From assembly GCA_963644855.1 (NCBI GenBank), contig CAVIQL010000003.1, positions 77,884-141,883 of the forward strand: a DNA stretch of 64,000 bases. The letters are read 5' to 3'. Within the stretch, counting starts at the first letter, position 1, and each line of letters opens with the position of its first letter. Shown piece after piece: positions 18,495-27,123 of this stretch. The DNA comes from UBA6398 sp963644855 (GTDB taxonomy: Bacteria > Bacteroidota > Bacteroidia > Bacteroidales > Bacteroidaceae). The translations under genes and the position numbers were made by a program. Below the pieces are notes generated by a model, which was given only the letters and a program-made list of their open reading frames with translations, had not been told where the DNA came from and searched no databases.

Positions 18495-18515
18495 AGCCAT
18501 ACAATACCGACAATC

Positions 18516-19340
18516 ATGGAAAAAGCGGCAGAATATATCAAGAGCGTTGAGATAAAAAGCCTTTGGAACGGTCAGAAACACATTATGTGGAATCTCAAAA
18601 ACGACGTAAACATTTTGAGCGGCATTAACGGTGCAGGCAAAAGCACTATTCTCAATCGCCTTGCCCAACATCTTTCGGCAATAGAGGGAAGCGTAAATTC
18701 CACTCCCGTACTCGGTGTGAAAATCGACTTCTATCCTTCCGACGCAACCTATATTCATTACGACCTTGTCAGAACTTTCGACCGCCCGCTCCTATATGGC
18801 GATGCCGTTAGCAAACTTTCGAACGGCGAAGTCAAGACTGACACCGATTTTCAACTGTACACGTTGCAACGAAGATACCTCGATTATCAAGTAAATATAG
18901 GAAACAGAATGATAAGTCTTCTTAGTTCGGGCGATCCCGAGGCAAATAAAAAAGCCCAGGAGGCTATGCAGGCAAAAAAGAAGTTTCAAGATGCGGTGGA
19001 CAACCTATTTGGCGAAACCGGAAAGCGCATCGACCGCAACAGCAACGAGGTAAAAATTCGCCAGTTCAACGAAGAATTGCCGCTATACAAGCTCTCGTCG
19101 GGCGAAAAACAGATGTTGATTATCCTGCTTACGGCTTTGGTGGAAGACAACAGGCACTATGTGCTTTTTCTTGACGAACCGGAAGCAAGCCTACACTTTG
19201 AATGGCAACAAAAACTCATCTCGCTCATTCGAGAAATGAATCCCAACGCACAGATAATCCTTACCACTCATTCGCCAGCCGTTATCATGGAGGGCTGGAT
19301 TGACAAAGTTACAGAAGTTAGCGACATCACAGAGGAATAA
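18516..19340 (+). CDS. AAA/ABC-like ATPase, partner of DUF4435 protein (AriA-like)
   Basis: A 274-residue ATPase of the ABC/SMC/OLD-like class. Walker A is GINGAGKST at residues 36-44. An LSSGEKQM signature motif comes near 190. Walker B is LFLDEPEASLH near 217, followed by a TTHSP switch His near 250. The helical insert between Walker A and the signature is short (AQEAMQAKKKFQDAV). Its stop codon shares one base with the start of the next gene, which encodes a DUF4435 protein. This ATPase plus DUF4435 order is that of the PARIS anti-phage pair (AriA-AriB). The protein is shorter than typical AriA, so that name is only an inference. Confidence 0.82.
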   Translation: MEKAAEYIKSVEIKSLWNGQKHIMWNLKNDVNILSGINGAGKSTILNRLAQHLSAIEGSVNSTPVLGVKIDFYPSDATYIHYDLVRTFDRPLLYGDAVSKLSNGEVKTDTDFQLYTLQRRYLDYQVNIGNRMISLLSSGDPEANKKAQEAMQAKKKFQDAVDNLFGETGKRIDRNSNEVKIRQFNEELPLYKLSSGEKQMLIILLTALVEDNRHYVLFLDEPEASLHFEWQQKLISLIREMNPNAQIILTTHSPAVIMEGWIDKVTEVSDITEE

Positions 19341-20356
19341 TGGCCAATCGTCTATCCGATAACCTAACATCAAACTACATAGGTGCGGCTTCGCGGCTAC
19401 GCTCGGGCACGCGACGAAGAATTGTGGCTTATGTGGAAAGTTTCGACGATATATTTTTTTGGCGAAACGTATTGGGGAGATTCGAAGACGACAAGATTTA
19501 TTTCGAAGTAATGCTTCCGTCGCGCGACTCACTTGCAAAAGGCAAAAAAGTAGCTATCACAAATATTTTATCAGGGAAACTCGGAAGCAATATGATAGCT
19601 TGTGTAGATGCAGACTACGATTATTTAATGCAGGGTGCAAACGAAAGTTCGAAAACGGTATGCAACAATCCTTATGTGTTTCATACTTTTGCCTATTCCA
19701 TAGAGAATTTTCAATGCTACGCGCCTTCGCTTCACAATGTTTGCGTAATGGCGACGCTGAACGACCGTAAAATTTTTGATTTCGACAGATTTTTGCGCGA
19801 ATTCTCCCAAACCGTTTATCCGCTCTTCGTTTGGAATATTTGGTGTTACCGCACCGGAAATTTCAAGAGCTTTTCTATGTCAAACTTGTGCTCTGTTTTT
19901 GCAATGGGAGACGTTAACATTCTCCACCCTTCGCGCGCTATTGAAATTATGCGCAAGAAAGTGAACCAGACTGTCTCTTTGCTGCAACGCAAATTCCCAC
20001 AGGCAAAAGCCGGATACCCGAAAGTTCGCGAACAGCTCAGACAGCTTGGCGTTGTGCCCGAGAATGTTTACATGTATATGCGCGGACACGACATTTTTGA
20101 TGCCGTGGTAGCGCCTTTGGTGTCAAATGTCTGCGATGTGTTACGCCGAGAACGGGAACGCGAAATCAGACGTCTTGCAACCAACAGCCGACAAATGCAA
20201 AACGAGCTCGCAGGCTATCAACACTGCATAGCATCTGCCGATTTCACCATGCGCAAACAAACTGGATTTTATGCCGCGCCGCAATACGGACAAATAATCG
20301 AAAGCGTGCGGAGTTTCGTTGAAAAAATAAAATCCACCGACAATAGCGCAAGATAA
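19340..20356 (+). CDS. DUF4435 (TOPRIM-like) protein, AriB-like
   Basis: A 338-residue protein of the DUF4435 family, predicted to have a TOPRIM nuclease fold. The metal-binding pattern is visible: Glu33 in YVESFDD, Asp90 and Asp92 in CVDADYDY, and Glu122 in SIENF. The C-terminal half is helical and basic (LRREREREIRRLATNSRQ). In PARIS systems the DUF4435 protein AriB is the toxic effector held by the ATPase and released on sensing a phage anti-restriction protein. DUF4435 proteins also occur outside PARIS, so the role here is inferred from the coupled ATPase gene. Confidence 0.82.
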   Translation: MANRLSDNLTSNYIGAASRLRSGTRRRIVAYVESFDDIFFWRNVLGRFEDDKIYFEVMLPSRDSLAKGKKVAITNILSGKLGSNMIACVDADYDYLMQGANESSKTVCNNPYVFHTFAYSIENFQCYAPSLHNVCVMATLNDRKIFDFDRFLREFSQTVYPLFVWNIWCYRTGNFKSFSMSNLCSVFAMGDVNILHPSRAIEIMRKKVNQTVSLLQRKFPQAKAGYPKVREQLRQLGVVPENVYMYMRGHDIFDAVVAPLVSNVCDVLRREREREIRRLATNSRQMQNELAGYQHCIASADFTMRKQTGFYAAPQYGQIIESVRSFVEKIKSTDNSAR

Positions 20357-20400
20357 GCCTCCTCTCACAGCTGCCAATATTTCCCCGAAAAACAACACGG

Positions 20401-20491
20401 CATATCGTAAAAACAATGTCAGACCTTTTTTAAATAATATCGGATATTATTTAAAAAAGGTCTGACATTAGAAAAACGATATCCCATATCG
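20401..20491. repeat. 21-bp-unit intergenic repeat array (copy R5)
   Basis: It starts CATATCGTAAAAACAATGTC and ends with the alternative terminus GACATTAGAAAAACGATATCC. Three dyad units with TTTAAA separators lie between two convergent genes. Confidence 0.85.
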
Positions 20492-20504
20492 CATTTCTTA
20501 AACC

Positions 20505-20544
20505 CAAAACACCCCGCAACACAAGGGTTGCGGGGTGTTTGATT
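20505..20544. terminator. Bidirectional terminator between the DUF4435 gene and galM-like gene
   Basis: A perfect 14-bp stem (20507-20520 with 20527-20540), with A-run on the left and TTTGATTTG on the right. Confidence 0.88.
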
Positions 20545-20575
20545 TGTCGTATGTGATAAAACTTAATCAGTCATC

Positions 20576-21751
20576 TTATTTCTCAACCGAGAACTTGAAC
20601 ACGCAATGGCTCTTGTAGGTCTGACCAGGTTTGAGTTCAGCCGACGGCCATTCGGGCTGGTTGGGAGTATTGGGGAAATGCTGTGATTCCAAGCAGATAG
20701 CAGCATGTTTCTCATAAGTCTTGCCGTTTTTGCCGGTAACCTTGCCATTAAGGAAGTTGCCAGTGTAAACCTGAATACCCGGTTCGTTGGTAAATACTTC
20801 GAGTTTGATGCCAGTTTCGGGACTTACCACGCTTGCAGCAACCTGTGTGTCATCACCCTTGCCGTCTTTGTAAGTATTGAGAACCCAGTTGAAGTCGAAA
20901 CCATTGCCAAACTTTATTTGTTCGCAGTCAAAGTTTTCAACATTCTTGCCTACTTCGGTAGCAGTAGTGAAATCCATTTCGGGAGTTTCCTTTACCGGAA
21001 CAATCTTGCCAAGCGGAATAAATGTATCGTTGATTGGAGTATAGTTGTCAGCGTTTACATAAAGTTTGCAGTTTGTTATAGGCATTGCAGGATCGCCATT
21101 GAGGTTGAAATAAGAGTGGTTGGTCATGTTGATAACCGTAGGCGCGTCGCTCGTAGCCTCGTAGTTTATGTCGATAGCGTTTTCGTCGGTAAGGGTATAG
21201 GTTACTTTAGCCGTAACATTGCCCGGGAAATTCATATCGCCGTCGGGAGAATTAAGAGTAAGCTCAAGAGTTTTGTCGTCAACCTGTTTTGCTTCATAAA
21301 CAGCGTATTGCCAGCCGTTAGGACCGCCGTGAAGGCAATTTTTGCCGTCGTTTTGTGGAAGTTGTATCTCTTTTCCTTCGAGAGTAAACTTACCTTGGTC
21401 GATGCGGTTGGCATAACGTCCGATTGCAGCGCCGAAGTCGCTCGGAGTATGCTCTTTGTCGGCATAATTGTAAACGTTGTCAAAGCCCAACACTACGTCC
21501 TTCATGTCGCCATTCTTATCGGGAACCATTACAGAAACGATACGACCGCCAAAGTTTGTGATGCAAACTTCCATGCCTGCGGCATTTTTGAGAGTGTAAA
21601 GGGCAGTTTTCTTACCATCGATGGTAGAATCAAACTTTGCAGGGTTCAAGCCCGAAAGTGTAGTAGTTGCAGCTTCTTTTTGCGAGCAACCTGTAAGCAC
21701 GAGAGCCGTCATCATAGCAGCGGCACCCATGATAGTCTTTAAATTTTTCAT
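20576..21751 (-). CDS. Aldose 1-epimerase (GalM-type) lipoprotein
   Basis: It interconverts alpha and beta anomers of galactose or related aldoses. The 391-residue protein has a signal peptide with lipobox LTGC (Cys22), so it is exported and lipid-anchored, unlike cytosolic GalM. Key motifs are ALYTLKNAAGMEV, IGRYANRI, NCLHGGPNGW, MTNHSYFNLNG with the catalytic His, and GIQVYTGNF with the Glu region CLESQHFPN. Lipoprotein epimerases of this type are common in Bacteroidota and fit processing of sugars in the periplasm. It is a single gene bounded by a terminator and a repeat array. Confidence 0.94.
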   Translation of the reverse strand: MKNLKTIMGAAAMMTALVLTGCSQKEAATTTLSGLNPAKFDSTIDGKKTALYTLKNAAGMEVCITNFGGRIVSVMVPDKNGDMKDVVLGFDNVYNYADKEHTPSDFGAAIGRYANRIDQGKFTLEGKEIQLPQNDGKNCLHGGPNGWQYAVYEAKQVDDKTLELTLNSPDGDMNFPGNVTAKVTYTLTDENAIDINYEATSDAPTVINMTNHSYFNLNGDPAMPITNCKLYVNADNYTPINDTFIPLGKIVPVKETPEMDFTTATEVGKNVENFDCEQIKFGNGFDFNWVLNTYKDGKGDDTQVAASVVSPETGIKLEVFTNEPGIQVYTGNFLNGKVTGKNGKTYEKHAAICLESQHFPNTPNQPEWPSAELKPGQTYKSHCVFKFSVEK

Positions 21752-21949
21752 TGCTTTTTATTTTTGTTATTTTGAAATATTTGCCTTGTTGTGTTCCCAT
21801 TGCATGCGGTGGCACATAAGTCCTATAAAGACATAACGCGGCATGCGCACATTTATTTTCAATTGCGGCGTAAAGTTACAAAAAATCCGCACTATTCCAC
21901 ATCGTTGCCACAAAAATAATTACCGCAAAAACGGCATCTGTAAATGCTT

Positions 21950-22055
21950 CAAACAATATCGGATATTTTTTAAAAAAGATGCCTTGTTTTTTAAACAAAG
22001 TCCGACATTGTTTTCACGATATCCCATATTGTTTTCAAGGCATCTTACAAAGGGT
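21950..22055. repeat. 21-bp-unit repeat array (copy R6) with duplicated right flank
   Basis: Units with TATCGGATATT and GTCCGACATT dyads surround a GATGCCTTG segment. The right flank, 22011-22055, is nearly identical to 23187-23232 (copy R7), including TTTTCACGAT and ATCTTACAAAGGGT. Confidence 0.75.
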
Positions 22056-22090
22056 TTCCGCCAAGCCTTTCTGTTGCTCCGAGAAACGAT

Positions 22091-22122
22091 AAGCGCCGCA
22101 CCCCTTGCGAGGCACGGCGCAC
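22091..22122 (-). terminator. Possible terminator after the lipoprotein gene
   Basis: GC-rich stem 22093-22098 with 22115-22120 (GCGCCG/CGGCGC). The T-tract on the minus strand is weak. Confidence 0.35.
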
Positions 22123-22142
22123 GGAAATAAGGTCTGTGTACT

Positions 22143-22622
22143 TTATAGTTTCACCCAAGCATAAGTAGCATCGTGTTTGGATATAGGAGACAACTCTACA
22201 AAAAAATGTTCTCCATCTTTGAATTTCTCTATCTTGTAGGAATAGCGCAGAATACCCGCGCCGTCTTTGTTGCGTGAGATTCTGAAAGCGTCATACACCC
22301 ATATATCGTCGAAACAAGTGTTGCTGGAGCAAGTGTATTCGCCTATTTTCTTTCCGTCCGAAAAAATATCTCCACGTTTGTTTTGATATGCTACCGTATC
22401 AAGCAAGATTTTGGGGTTTTCAAGCCTTGTAATTCTCACCATATTGATACGCATGGGATTTTTGTCTTTAGTATATAATGTATCAACGCCTGCTTTTCCT
22501 TTGAAATCTATTTCTGTTTTATTCAAAAGAAGAGAAGCAGAAGAGTTGTCGTCTTTGTCGCACGACACAACCACAAATGCCAGCATCATTAGCGCCATCA
22601 ATGTTTTGAAAATAGTTTTCAT
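22143..22622 (-). CDS. Lipoprotein of unknown function
   Basis: A 159-residue protein with a lipoprotein signal ending at VVSC (Cys21) and the acidic DKDD after the Cys that favours the outer membrane or surface. The mature part is mixed beta (LLLNKTEIDFKGKAGVD, IWVYDAFRI, AGILRYSYKIEKF) with a Cys pair in EYTCSSNTCFDD that may form a disulfide. It looks like a short immunoglobulin-like or BACON-like fold, but I cannot assign a family. Upstream on the same strand lie only tiny ORFs and a long gene-poor stretch. Confidence 0.72.
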   Translation of the reverse strand: MKTIFKTLMALMMLAFVVVSCDKDDNSSASLLLNKTEIDFKGKAGVDTLYTKDKNPMRINMVRITRLENPKILLDTVAYQNKRGDIFSDGKKIGEYTCSSNTCFDDIWVYDAFRISRNKDGAGILRYSYKIEKFKDGEHFFVELSPISKHDATYAWVKL

Positions 22623-22703
22623 TTTTAATTCTGTTTGGTTTGTTTGAATTTTGTTTATTAGTTTGTAATTTGTTTTCTACAAGGTATATAAAACTGCCAC
22701 GTT

Positions 22704-22849
22704 TTACTTTATGCGCAACAAGCACCCGTAAAAACGACAACAGTCTTTTCTACCATAATTCCTTTTCTTGAAATCATTTCGATTAGGAATCATTCGGATG
22801 ATGTCATGAACGCAACAACGAAAAGCGAAATAAAAATTTTTCTATTCAT
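22704..22849 (-). pseudogene. Two tiny overlapping ORFs, possibly a frameshifted small secreted peptide gene
   Basis: On the minus strand a 19-residue ORF (22849-22790) begins MNRKIFISLFVVAFM, a plausible signal peptide, and stops at a TGA that overlaps the ATG of a second ORF (22793-22704). The second encodes 29 residues, Lys/Arg-rich, ending KDCCRFYGCLLRIK. Read together they look like one exported Cys-rich peptide split by a frameshift. They could instead be two translationally coupled ORFs, or chance. No family recognised. Confidence 0.3.
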
Positions 22850-23325
22850 TTGGTTTGTTTTTAAAGCACTCAGAGTAGGTTTTTGCATGCATTTTTACCT
22901 CTGTGCTTATCATTGGCAATGATATTCCTTTATATCTATATCGCAAAATTTTTTGAGAGAAATTCTTCGTGTTTATCCTAATTTAACACCACACGCCTAT
23001 TTTTCAAGTAGTATCAGTATCAAAAGTCATCTCGTTTACATAAACCACAAACCGCTTTGCGTATAATTGGTATGCCAACTGCAATTCTACTTCTTTGCTT
23101 TATAGCAGATTTATCCCTCATAAAAAGTTCCATGTGGGCAAAGAAGAAAAACGAGGTCTGACCTAATTAAAATTAGAAGCCTTGGAATTTTCACGATGTC
23201 CCATATTGTTTTCAAAGCATCTTACAAAGGGTCTACGCAAACGGGGAAATAGGTTTAAATAGGGCGGTGAGCATTGTATTTCAAACTTAATGAGAGTGCG
23301 GCTGTACCATCATGAAGCAAAAACA
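22850..23325. other. Gene-poor stretch before the etf operon terminator
   Basis: The 476 bases hold no convincing gene. There is a 35-codon minus-strand ORF (about 23134-23027, starting MELFMRDKS) and overlapping short frames that could be remnants of a decayed gene. There is also a partial repeat (copy R7, about 23150-23232). AT content is high around 22920-22990. Confidence 0.4.
23150..23232. repeat. Partial repeat, GC-richer 21-bp variant (copy R7)
   Basis: It contains AGGTCTGACCT and an ATTAGAAGCCTTGGAATTTT unit like the one inside the PorE-like gene. A 46-base segment duplicating 22011-22055 follows. Confidence 0.7.
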
Positions 23326-23366
23326 AAATCCGCAACGCGAGTTATGTTCGCATTGCGGATTTATAT
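23324..23366. terminator. Terminator after the etf/acyl-CoA dehydrogenase operon
   Basis: A 15-bp stem with one mismatch (23326-23340 with 23348-23362) is followed on the minus strand by TTGTTTTTGC. Confidence 0.85.
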
Positions 23367-23393
23367 ATCAGAAAATATTTCTACTTCGCCGTA

Positions 23394-25124
23394 TTACTCT
23401 CCTTGAGTTTCGGCAGGAGCTTGCACGTAGTTGGGAATATCCTCTACATTGGTGTTGTTTACGATAGCCACATGCTTTGCCACTTCAGCCTCGGCGTAGT
23501 TAACGTAAACTTTAAGGCTCTTTTCGAACAATTCGGGAGCTTGTATTGTATCGCGGAGCAATAGTTGCGACATTATTACATCGGCTGTGATTTCGTAAAG
23601 GTTGCGCGCCACGAGATCGTGGTAATCTTGATTTCCGGCTTCCTTTACCTTATTTACAGCAGCCTCGCAAGCGTCTGCCATGGCGTGAATGCGATTTTTG
23701 ATGCTTTGATAAGCCTCGGGAACTTCGATTTTCTCGAATTCGCGAATCACGTTCATGTAAGTACCATTGGTTACGTAGCGTATTGCAGCCACAGTTTGCA
23801 ACTGTGTTGTGCCTTCGTAGATGCTCGTGATGCGGGCATCACGATACAATCGCTGGCATGCATATTCGAGCATGAAGCCTGAACCACCGTGCACCTGAAT
23901 GCAGTCGTAGGAGTTCTGGTTTGCATACTCTGAGTTCATACCCTTTGCAAGCGGAGTAAAGCTGTCGGCAAGACGTGTGTACTTCTTCTGCTCCTGACGT
24001 TCCTCGGGAGTGAGTTTACGGCTGCGGGCAATATCGTCATACGATTTGTAGATGTCTACATAGCGCGATGTTTCGTAAAGAAGTGCACGACCTGCATCGA
24101 GCTTAGCTTTTATCGTTGCAAGCATATTGTACACTGGCGGCATATCAATTATGGCTTTGCCAAACTGGCAGCGGTCTGTGGCGTAAGCAAGTGCTTCGTC
24201 GTAGGCTGCTTGACTGATACCGACACTCTGGGCTGCGATGCCAAGACGCGCACCATTCATAAGAGCCATCACATATTTGATAAGACCCAAACGGCGTTCG
24301 CCGCAAAGTTCAGCGTGAGCATTCTTGTAAACAAGTTCGCAGGTGGGTGAGCCATGGATACCGAGTTTGTTCTCAATGCGGCGCACATTTACTCCGCCCT
24401 GACGCTTGTCGTAGATAAACATCGAAAGACCGCGACCATCACGTGTGCCTTCTTCCGAACGAGCAAGCACGAGGTGGATATCAGAGTCGCCATTGGTGAT
24501 GAAACGTTTCACACCGTTGAGCAACCAGCAGCCTTCTTCCTCGGAATATGTGGCGCGGAGCATCACACTCTGCAAATCGCTACCTGCATCTGGCTCGGTG
24601 AGGTCCATAGACATCGTTTCGCCCTCGCAAACACGCGGGATATATTTCTGACGCTGCTCCTCGTTGCCAAATTCATAGAGAGTTTCAATACAATCTTGAA
24701 GACTCCAAATATTTTCAAAGCCTGCATCGCCGGCAGATACCACTTCGTTGGCAATAGTATAGGCAGTGATCGGGAAATTCAAGCCTCCGTAACGACGGGG
24801 CATGGTCATGCCGTTCATTCCGGCAGCAATAGTGTTGGCGAGATTCTGCTTCGTTCCCTCGGCATAGCTCACACGACCATCTTTAAGGTGCGGACCTTCG
24901 GCATCAACGCTCTCGGCGTTGGGTGCAACCACATTGGCTGTAACATCGCCCACTATCGAAAGCACACGATCGTAGCTATCAATCGCATCATCGTAGTCAA
25001 CAGGAGCGTAATCGTATTTCGCCGCATCAGAAAAGTCGCCTTCACGAAGAGCGACGATTTTTTTCATCAGGGCATTGTTTAGGTGGAACTTTAGTTCCGG
25101 CTTATCTGAATAGAAATTTGCCAT
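23394..25124 (-). CDS. Acyl-CoA dehydrogenase
   Basis: An FAD enzyme that introduces the alpha,beta double bond into acyl-CoA and passes electrons to the electron transfer flavoprotein. At 576 residues it is longer than the ~380-residue short-chain enzymes, with a C-terminal helical extension of about 140 residues. Visible motifs are MSMDLTEPDAGSDLQ in the substrate/FAD region, CQFGKAIIDMP, QVHGGSGFM, and the catalytic Glu in TSIYEGTTQLQ. It is the last gene of the order etfB-etfA-dehydrogenase, 31 bases after etfA, which strongly supports ETF as its partner. The direction of the reaction in vivo is unknown. Confidence 0.93.
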   Translation of the reverse strand: MANFYSDKPELKFHLNNALMKKIVALREGDFSDAAKYDYAPVDYDDAIDSYDRVLSIVGDVTANVVAPNAESVDAEGPHLKDGRVSYAEGTKQNLANTIAAGMNGMTMPRRYGGLNFPITAYTIANEVVSAGDAGFENIWSLQDCIETLYEFGNEEQRQKYIPRVCEGETMSMDLTEPDAGSDLQSVMLRATYSEEEGCWLLNGVKRFITNGDSDIHLVLARSEEGTRDGRGLSMFIYDKRQGGVNVRRIENKLGIHGSPTCELVYKNAHAELCGERRLGLIKYVMALMNGARLGIAAQSVGISQAAYDEALAYATDRCQFGKAIIDMPPVYNMLATIKAKLDAGRALLYETSRYVDIYKSYDDIARSRKLTPEERQEQKKYTRLADSFTPLAKGMNSEYANQNSYDCIQVHGGSGFMLEYACQRLYRDARITSIYEGTTQLQTVAAIRYVTNGTYMNVIREFEKIEVPEAYQSIKNRIHAMADACEAAVNKVKEAGNQDYHDLVARNLYEITADVIMSQLLLRDTIQAPELFEKSLKVYVNYAEAEVAKHVAIVNNTNVEDIPNYVQAPAETQGE

Positions 25125-25155
25125 TGCTTTTTTATGATTTTGTCAAGTCCCTTAC

Positions 25156-26178
25156 TTACTTGCTGTTTTCTTTATAATACTTAATCATCTTGGGCAAAAC
25201 GTCCTCTACCGAACCAAGAATAACGTAGTCGGCAATTTTGTTAATCGGTGCATCGGGGTCTGTATTGATTGAAATTACTATACCGCTCTCTTTCATACCG
25301 GCCACGTGCTGTATTGCACCCGAAATGCCGCATGCTATGTAAACTTTGGGGCGTACAGTAACACCGGTTTGCCCTATTTGTAAATCCGAAGCGCAGAAAC
25401 CGGCGTCAACAGCAGCACGACTGGCACCAACTTCTGCGTGAATTTCGTTGGCAAATTCGTAAAGCAATTTGAATCCGTCAGCACTTCCTACTCCGTATCC
25501 GCCGGCAACAATGATTGATGCGCCTTTTAGATTGTTTTTAGCACGTTCAACGTGGCGCTCAATTACCTTTACAACATAATCTTCTGCCGGAACAAATTCG
25601 TCGGTATTCTCATAAACCACCTCGCCCTTATAATTCTCGTCAAGGATTTCGGCTTTCATCACACCGCTACGCACTGTTGCCATTTGCGGACGATTTTCCG
25701 GATTAACGATAGTTGCTACAATATTTCCGCCAAATGCAGGACGAATCTGGAACAACAGGTCTTTATAAGATTTACCGCTCTTCTTGTCATCGTAATCACC
25801 AATTTCCAAAGCTGTACAATCAGCAGTAAGTCCGCTCTTAAGTGCTGAAGAAACGCGTGGACCAAGGTCGCGACCTATTACAGTTGCTCCCATTAGGCAG
25901 ATTTGCGGTTGTTCGCGCTTGAAAAGGTTTACGAGAATTGAAGTATGCGGTTTCGAAGTGTAGGGATATAGTCCTTCGTGGTCGAACACATGGAGTATGT
26001 CCACGCCATAAGGCATAACTTGTTTTTCAACCTGACCTTTTATTCCTGTACCGGCGCAGATTGCTTCCAATTTTACGCCGAGACGATTGGCGAGCTTGCG
26101 TCCTTTGGTAAGGAGTTCAAGGCTCACTTCTTCTACAGTAGTTTTTTCTATTTCGCAATATACAAATACGTTGTTCAT
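25156..26178 (-). CDS. etfA: Electron transfer flavoprotein subunit alpha
   Basis: FAD-binding alpha subunit of ETF, 340 residues. The C-terminal FAD domain has the family pattern with ASRAAVDAGF, QIGQTGVTVRP and CGISGAIQHVAGM, then SINTDPDAPI. The N-terminal domain pairs with EtfB, whose gene ends 12 bases upstream. It accepts electrons from the acyl-CoA dehydrogenase encoded just downstream. Confidence 0.95.
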   Translation of the reverse strand: MNNVFVYCEIEKTTVEEVSLELLTKGRKLANRLGVKLEAICAGTGIKGQVEKQVMPYGVDILHVFDHEGLYPYTSKPHTSILVNLFKREQPQICLMGATVIGRDLGPRVSSALKSGLTADCTALEIGDYDDKKSGKSYKDLLFQIRPAFGGNIVATIVNPENRPQMATVRSGVMKAEILDENYKGEVVYENTDEFVPAEDYVVKVIERHVERAKNNLKGASIIVAGGYGVGSADGFKLLYEFANEIHAEVGASRAAVDAGFCASDLQIGQTGVTVRPKVYIACGISGAIQHVAGMKESGIVISINTDPDAPINKIADYVILGSVEDVLPKMIKYYKENSK

Positions 26179-26190
26179 ATTGGTCTTTCT

Positions 26191-27066
26191 TTATCCTATG
26201 GTGTGGTTTGCGAGTAATTCCTTAATAAGTCCGTCGATATCGTTGTCGGTTGCTCCGAGAGTTTTGCTTTCTTTTGCTTTGAACACGATATTCTGCACGG
26301 CTTTTACCTTGGTAGGTGAGCCAGCGAGTCCGCACTGTTGCAAATCGCCTTCTACATCAGCTACAGTCCACTGCGTGATGTTGAGATATGGTTTCTTTTC
26401 GTATTCCTCTGCATAGGGCAGTTCGCCGTTTGCGGGACGTTCGATTGGAGTCATTGCGCGTTTGTATTTCATCACGAGCTTTGCGTTTCTCGGGCGGCAG
26501 GGTGCTGCGTCTCCGTTAACCGTAAGCATGATGGGCAGTGGGGCTTTCACGAGTTCTGTTCCGCCGTCTATATGGCGTGTTACCGTGATTTCCTTACCGT
26601 CGCAAGCGTTGATTTCGTTTACATATGTGATTTGGTTGAGACCAAGTTTCTCTGCAACTTGCGGGCCAACCTGTGCGGTGTCGCCATCAATTGCTTGGCG
26701 GCCGCCAATAATAAGATCGCAATCGCCTATCTTGCGTATTGCCATTGAGAGGGCGTATGAAGTTGCCAGGGTGTCAGCTCCTGCGAAGGCTCTGTCGGTA
26801 AGAAGCACACCGCCATCGGCTCCGCGATAGAGAGATTCGCGTATCACTTCGGTAGCACGCGGAGGTCCCATGGTTACAATGGTGATTGTTGTACCAGGGT
26901 TTTGGTCTTTCAAGCGCAAGGCTTGTTCGAGCGCGTTGAGATCTTCGGGATTGAAGATTGCAGGCAACGCGGCGCGGTTGACTGTCCCTTCGGGAGTCAT
27001 TGCGTCCTTACCCACATTTCGCGTGTCGGGCACTTGCTTGGCAAGTACTACTATTTTCAAACTCAT
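26191..27066 (-). CDS. etfB: Electron transfer flavoprotein subunit beta
   Basis: Beta subunit of ETF, 291 residues from the Met at 27066 (MSLKIVVLAKQVPDT), the conserved N-terminus of the family; an ATG nine codons upstream is less likely. The nucleotide-binding motif region DLIIGGRQAIDGDTAQVGPQ is present. It could bind AMP, or a second FAD in bifurcating types; the sequence read by eye does not decide. It is the first gene of the etfB-etfA-acyl-CoA dehydrogenase operon, with a promoter element 38-45 bases upstream. Confidence 0.95.
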   Translation of the reverse strand: MSLKIVVLAKQVPDTRNVGKDAMTPEGTVNRAALPAIFNPEDLNALEQALRLKDQNPGTTITIVTMGPPRATEVIRESLYRGADGGVLLTDRAFAGADTLATSYALSMAIRKIGDCDLIIGGRQAIDGDTAQVGPQVAEKLGLNQITYVNEINACDGKEITVTRHIDGGTELVKAPLPIMLTVNGDAAPCRPRNAKLVMKYKRAMTPIERPANGELPYAEEYEKKPYLNITQWTVADVEGDLQQCGLAGSPTKVKAVQNIVFKAKESKTLGATDNDIDGLIKELLANHTIG

Positions 27067-27103
27067 AATACTAATTTTGTTATTTTCGTTCACTTACAAT
27101 TTG

Positions 27104-27111
27104 CAAAGGTA
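27104..27111 (-). promoter_or_regulatory. Bacteroidota -7 promoter element (TACCTTTG) for the etf operon
   Basis: Exact TAnnTTTG on the minus strand upstream of etfB. It lies just past the 3' end of the NUDIX gene. Confidence 0.6.
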
Positions 27112-27123
27112 CTTATTTTCTTG

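Noticed and set aside
18425..18515. Cobalamin riboswitch before the binding lipoprotein
   Set aside because: Only a few bases separate the promoter element from the start codon, far too little for the roughly 200-base riboswitch.
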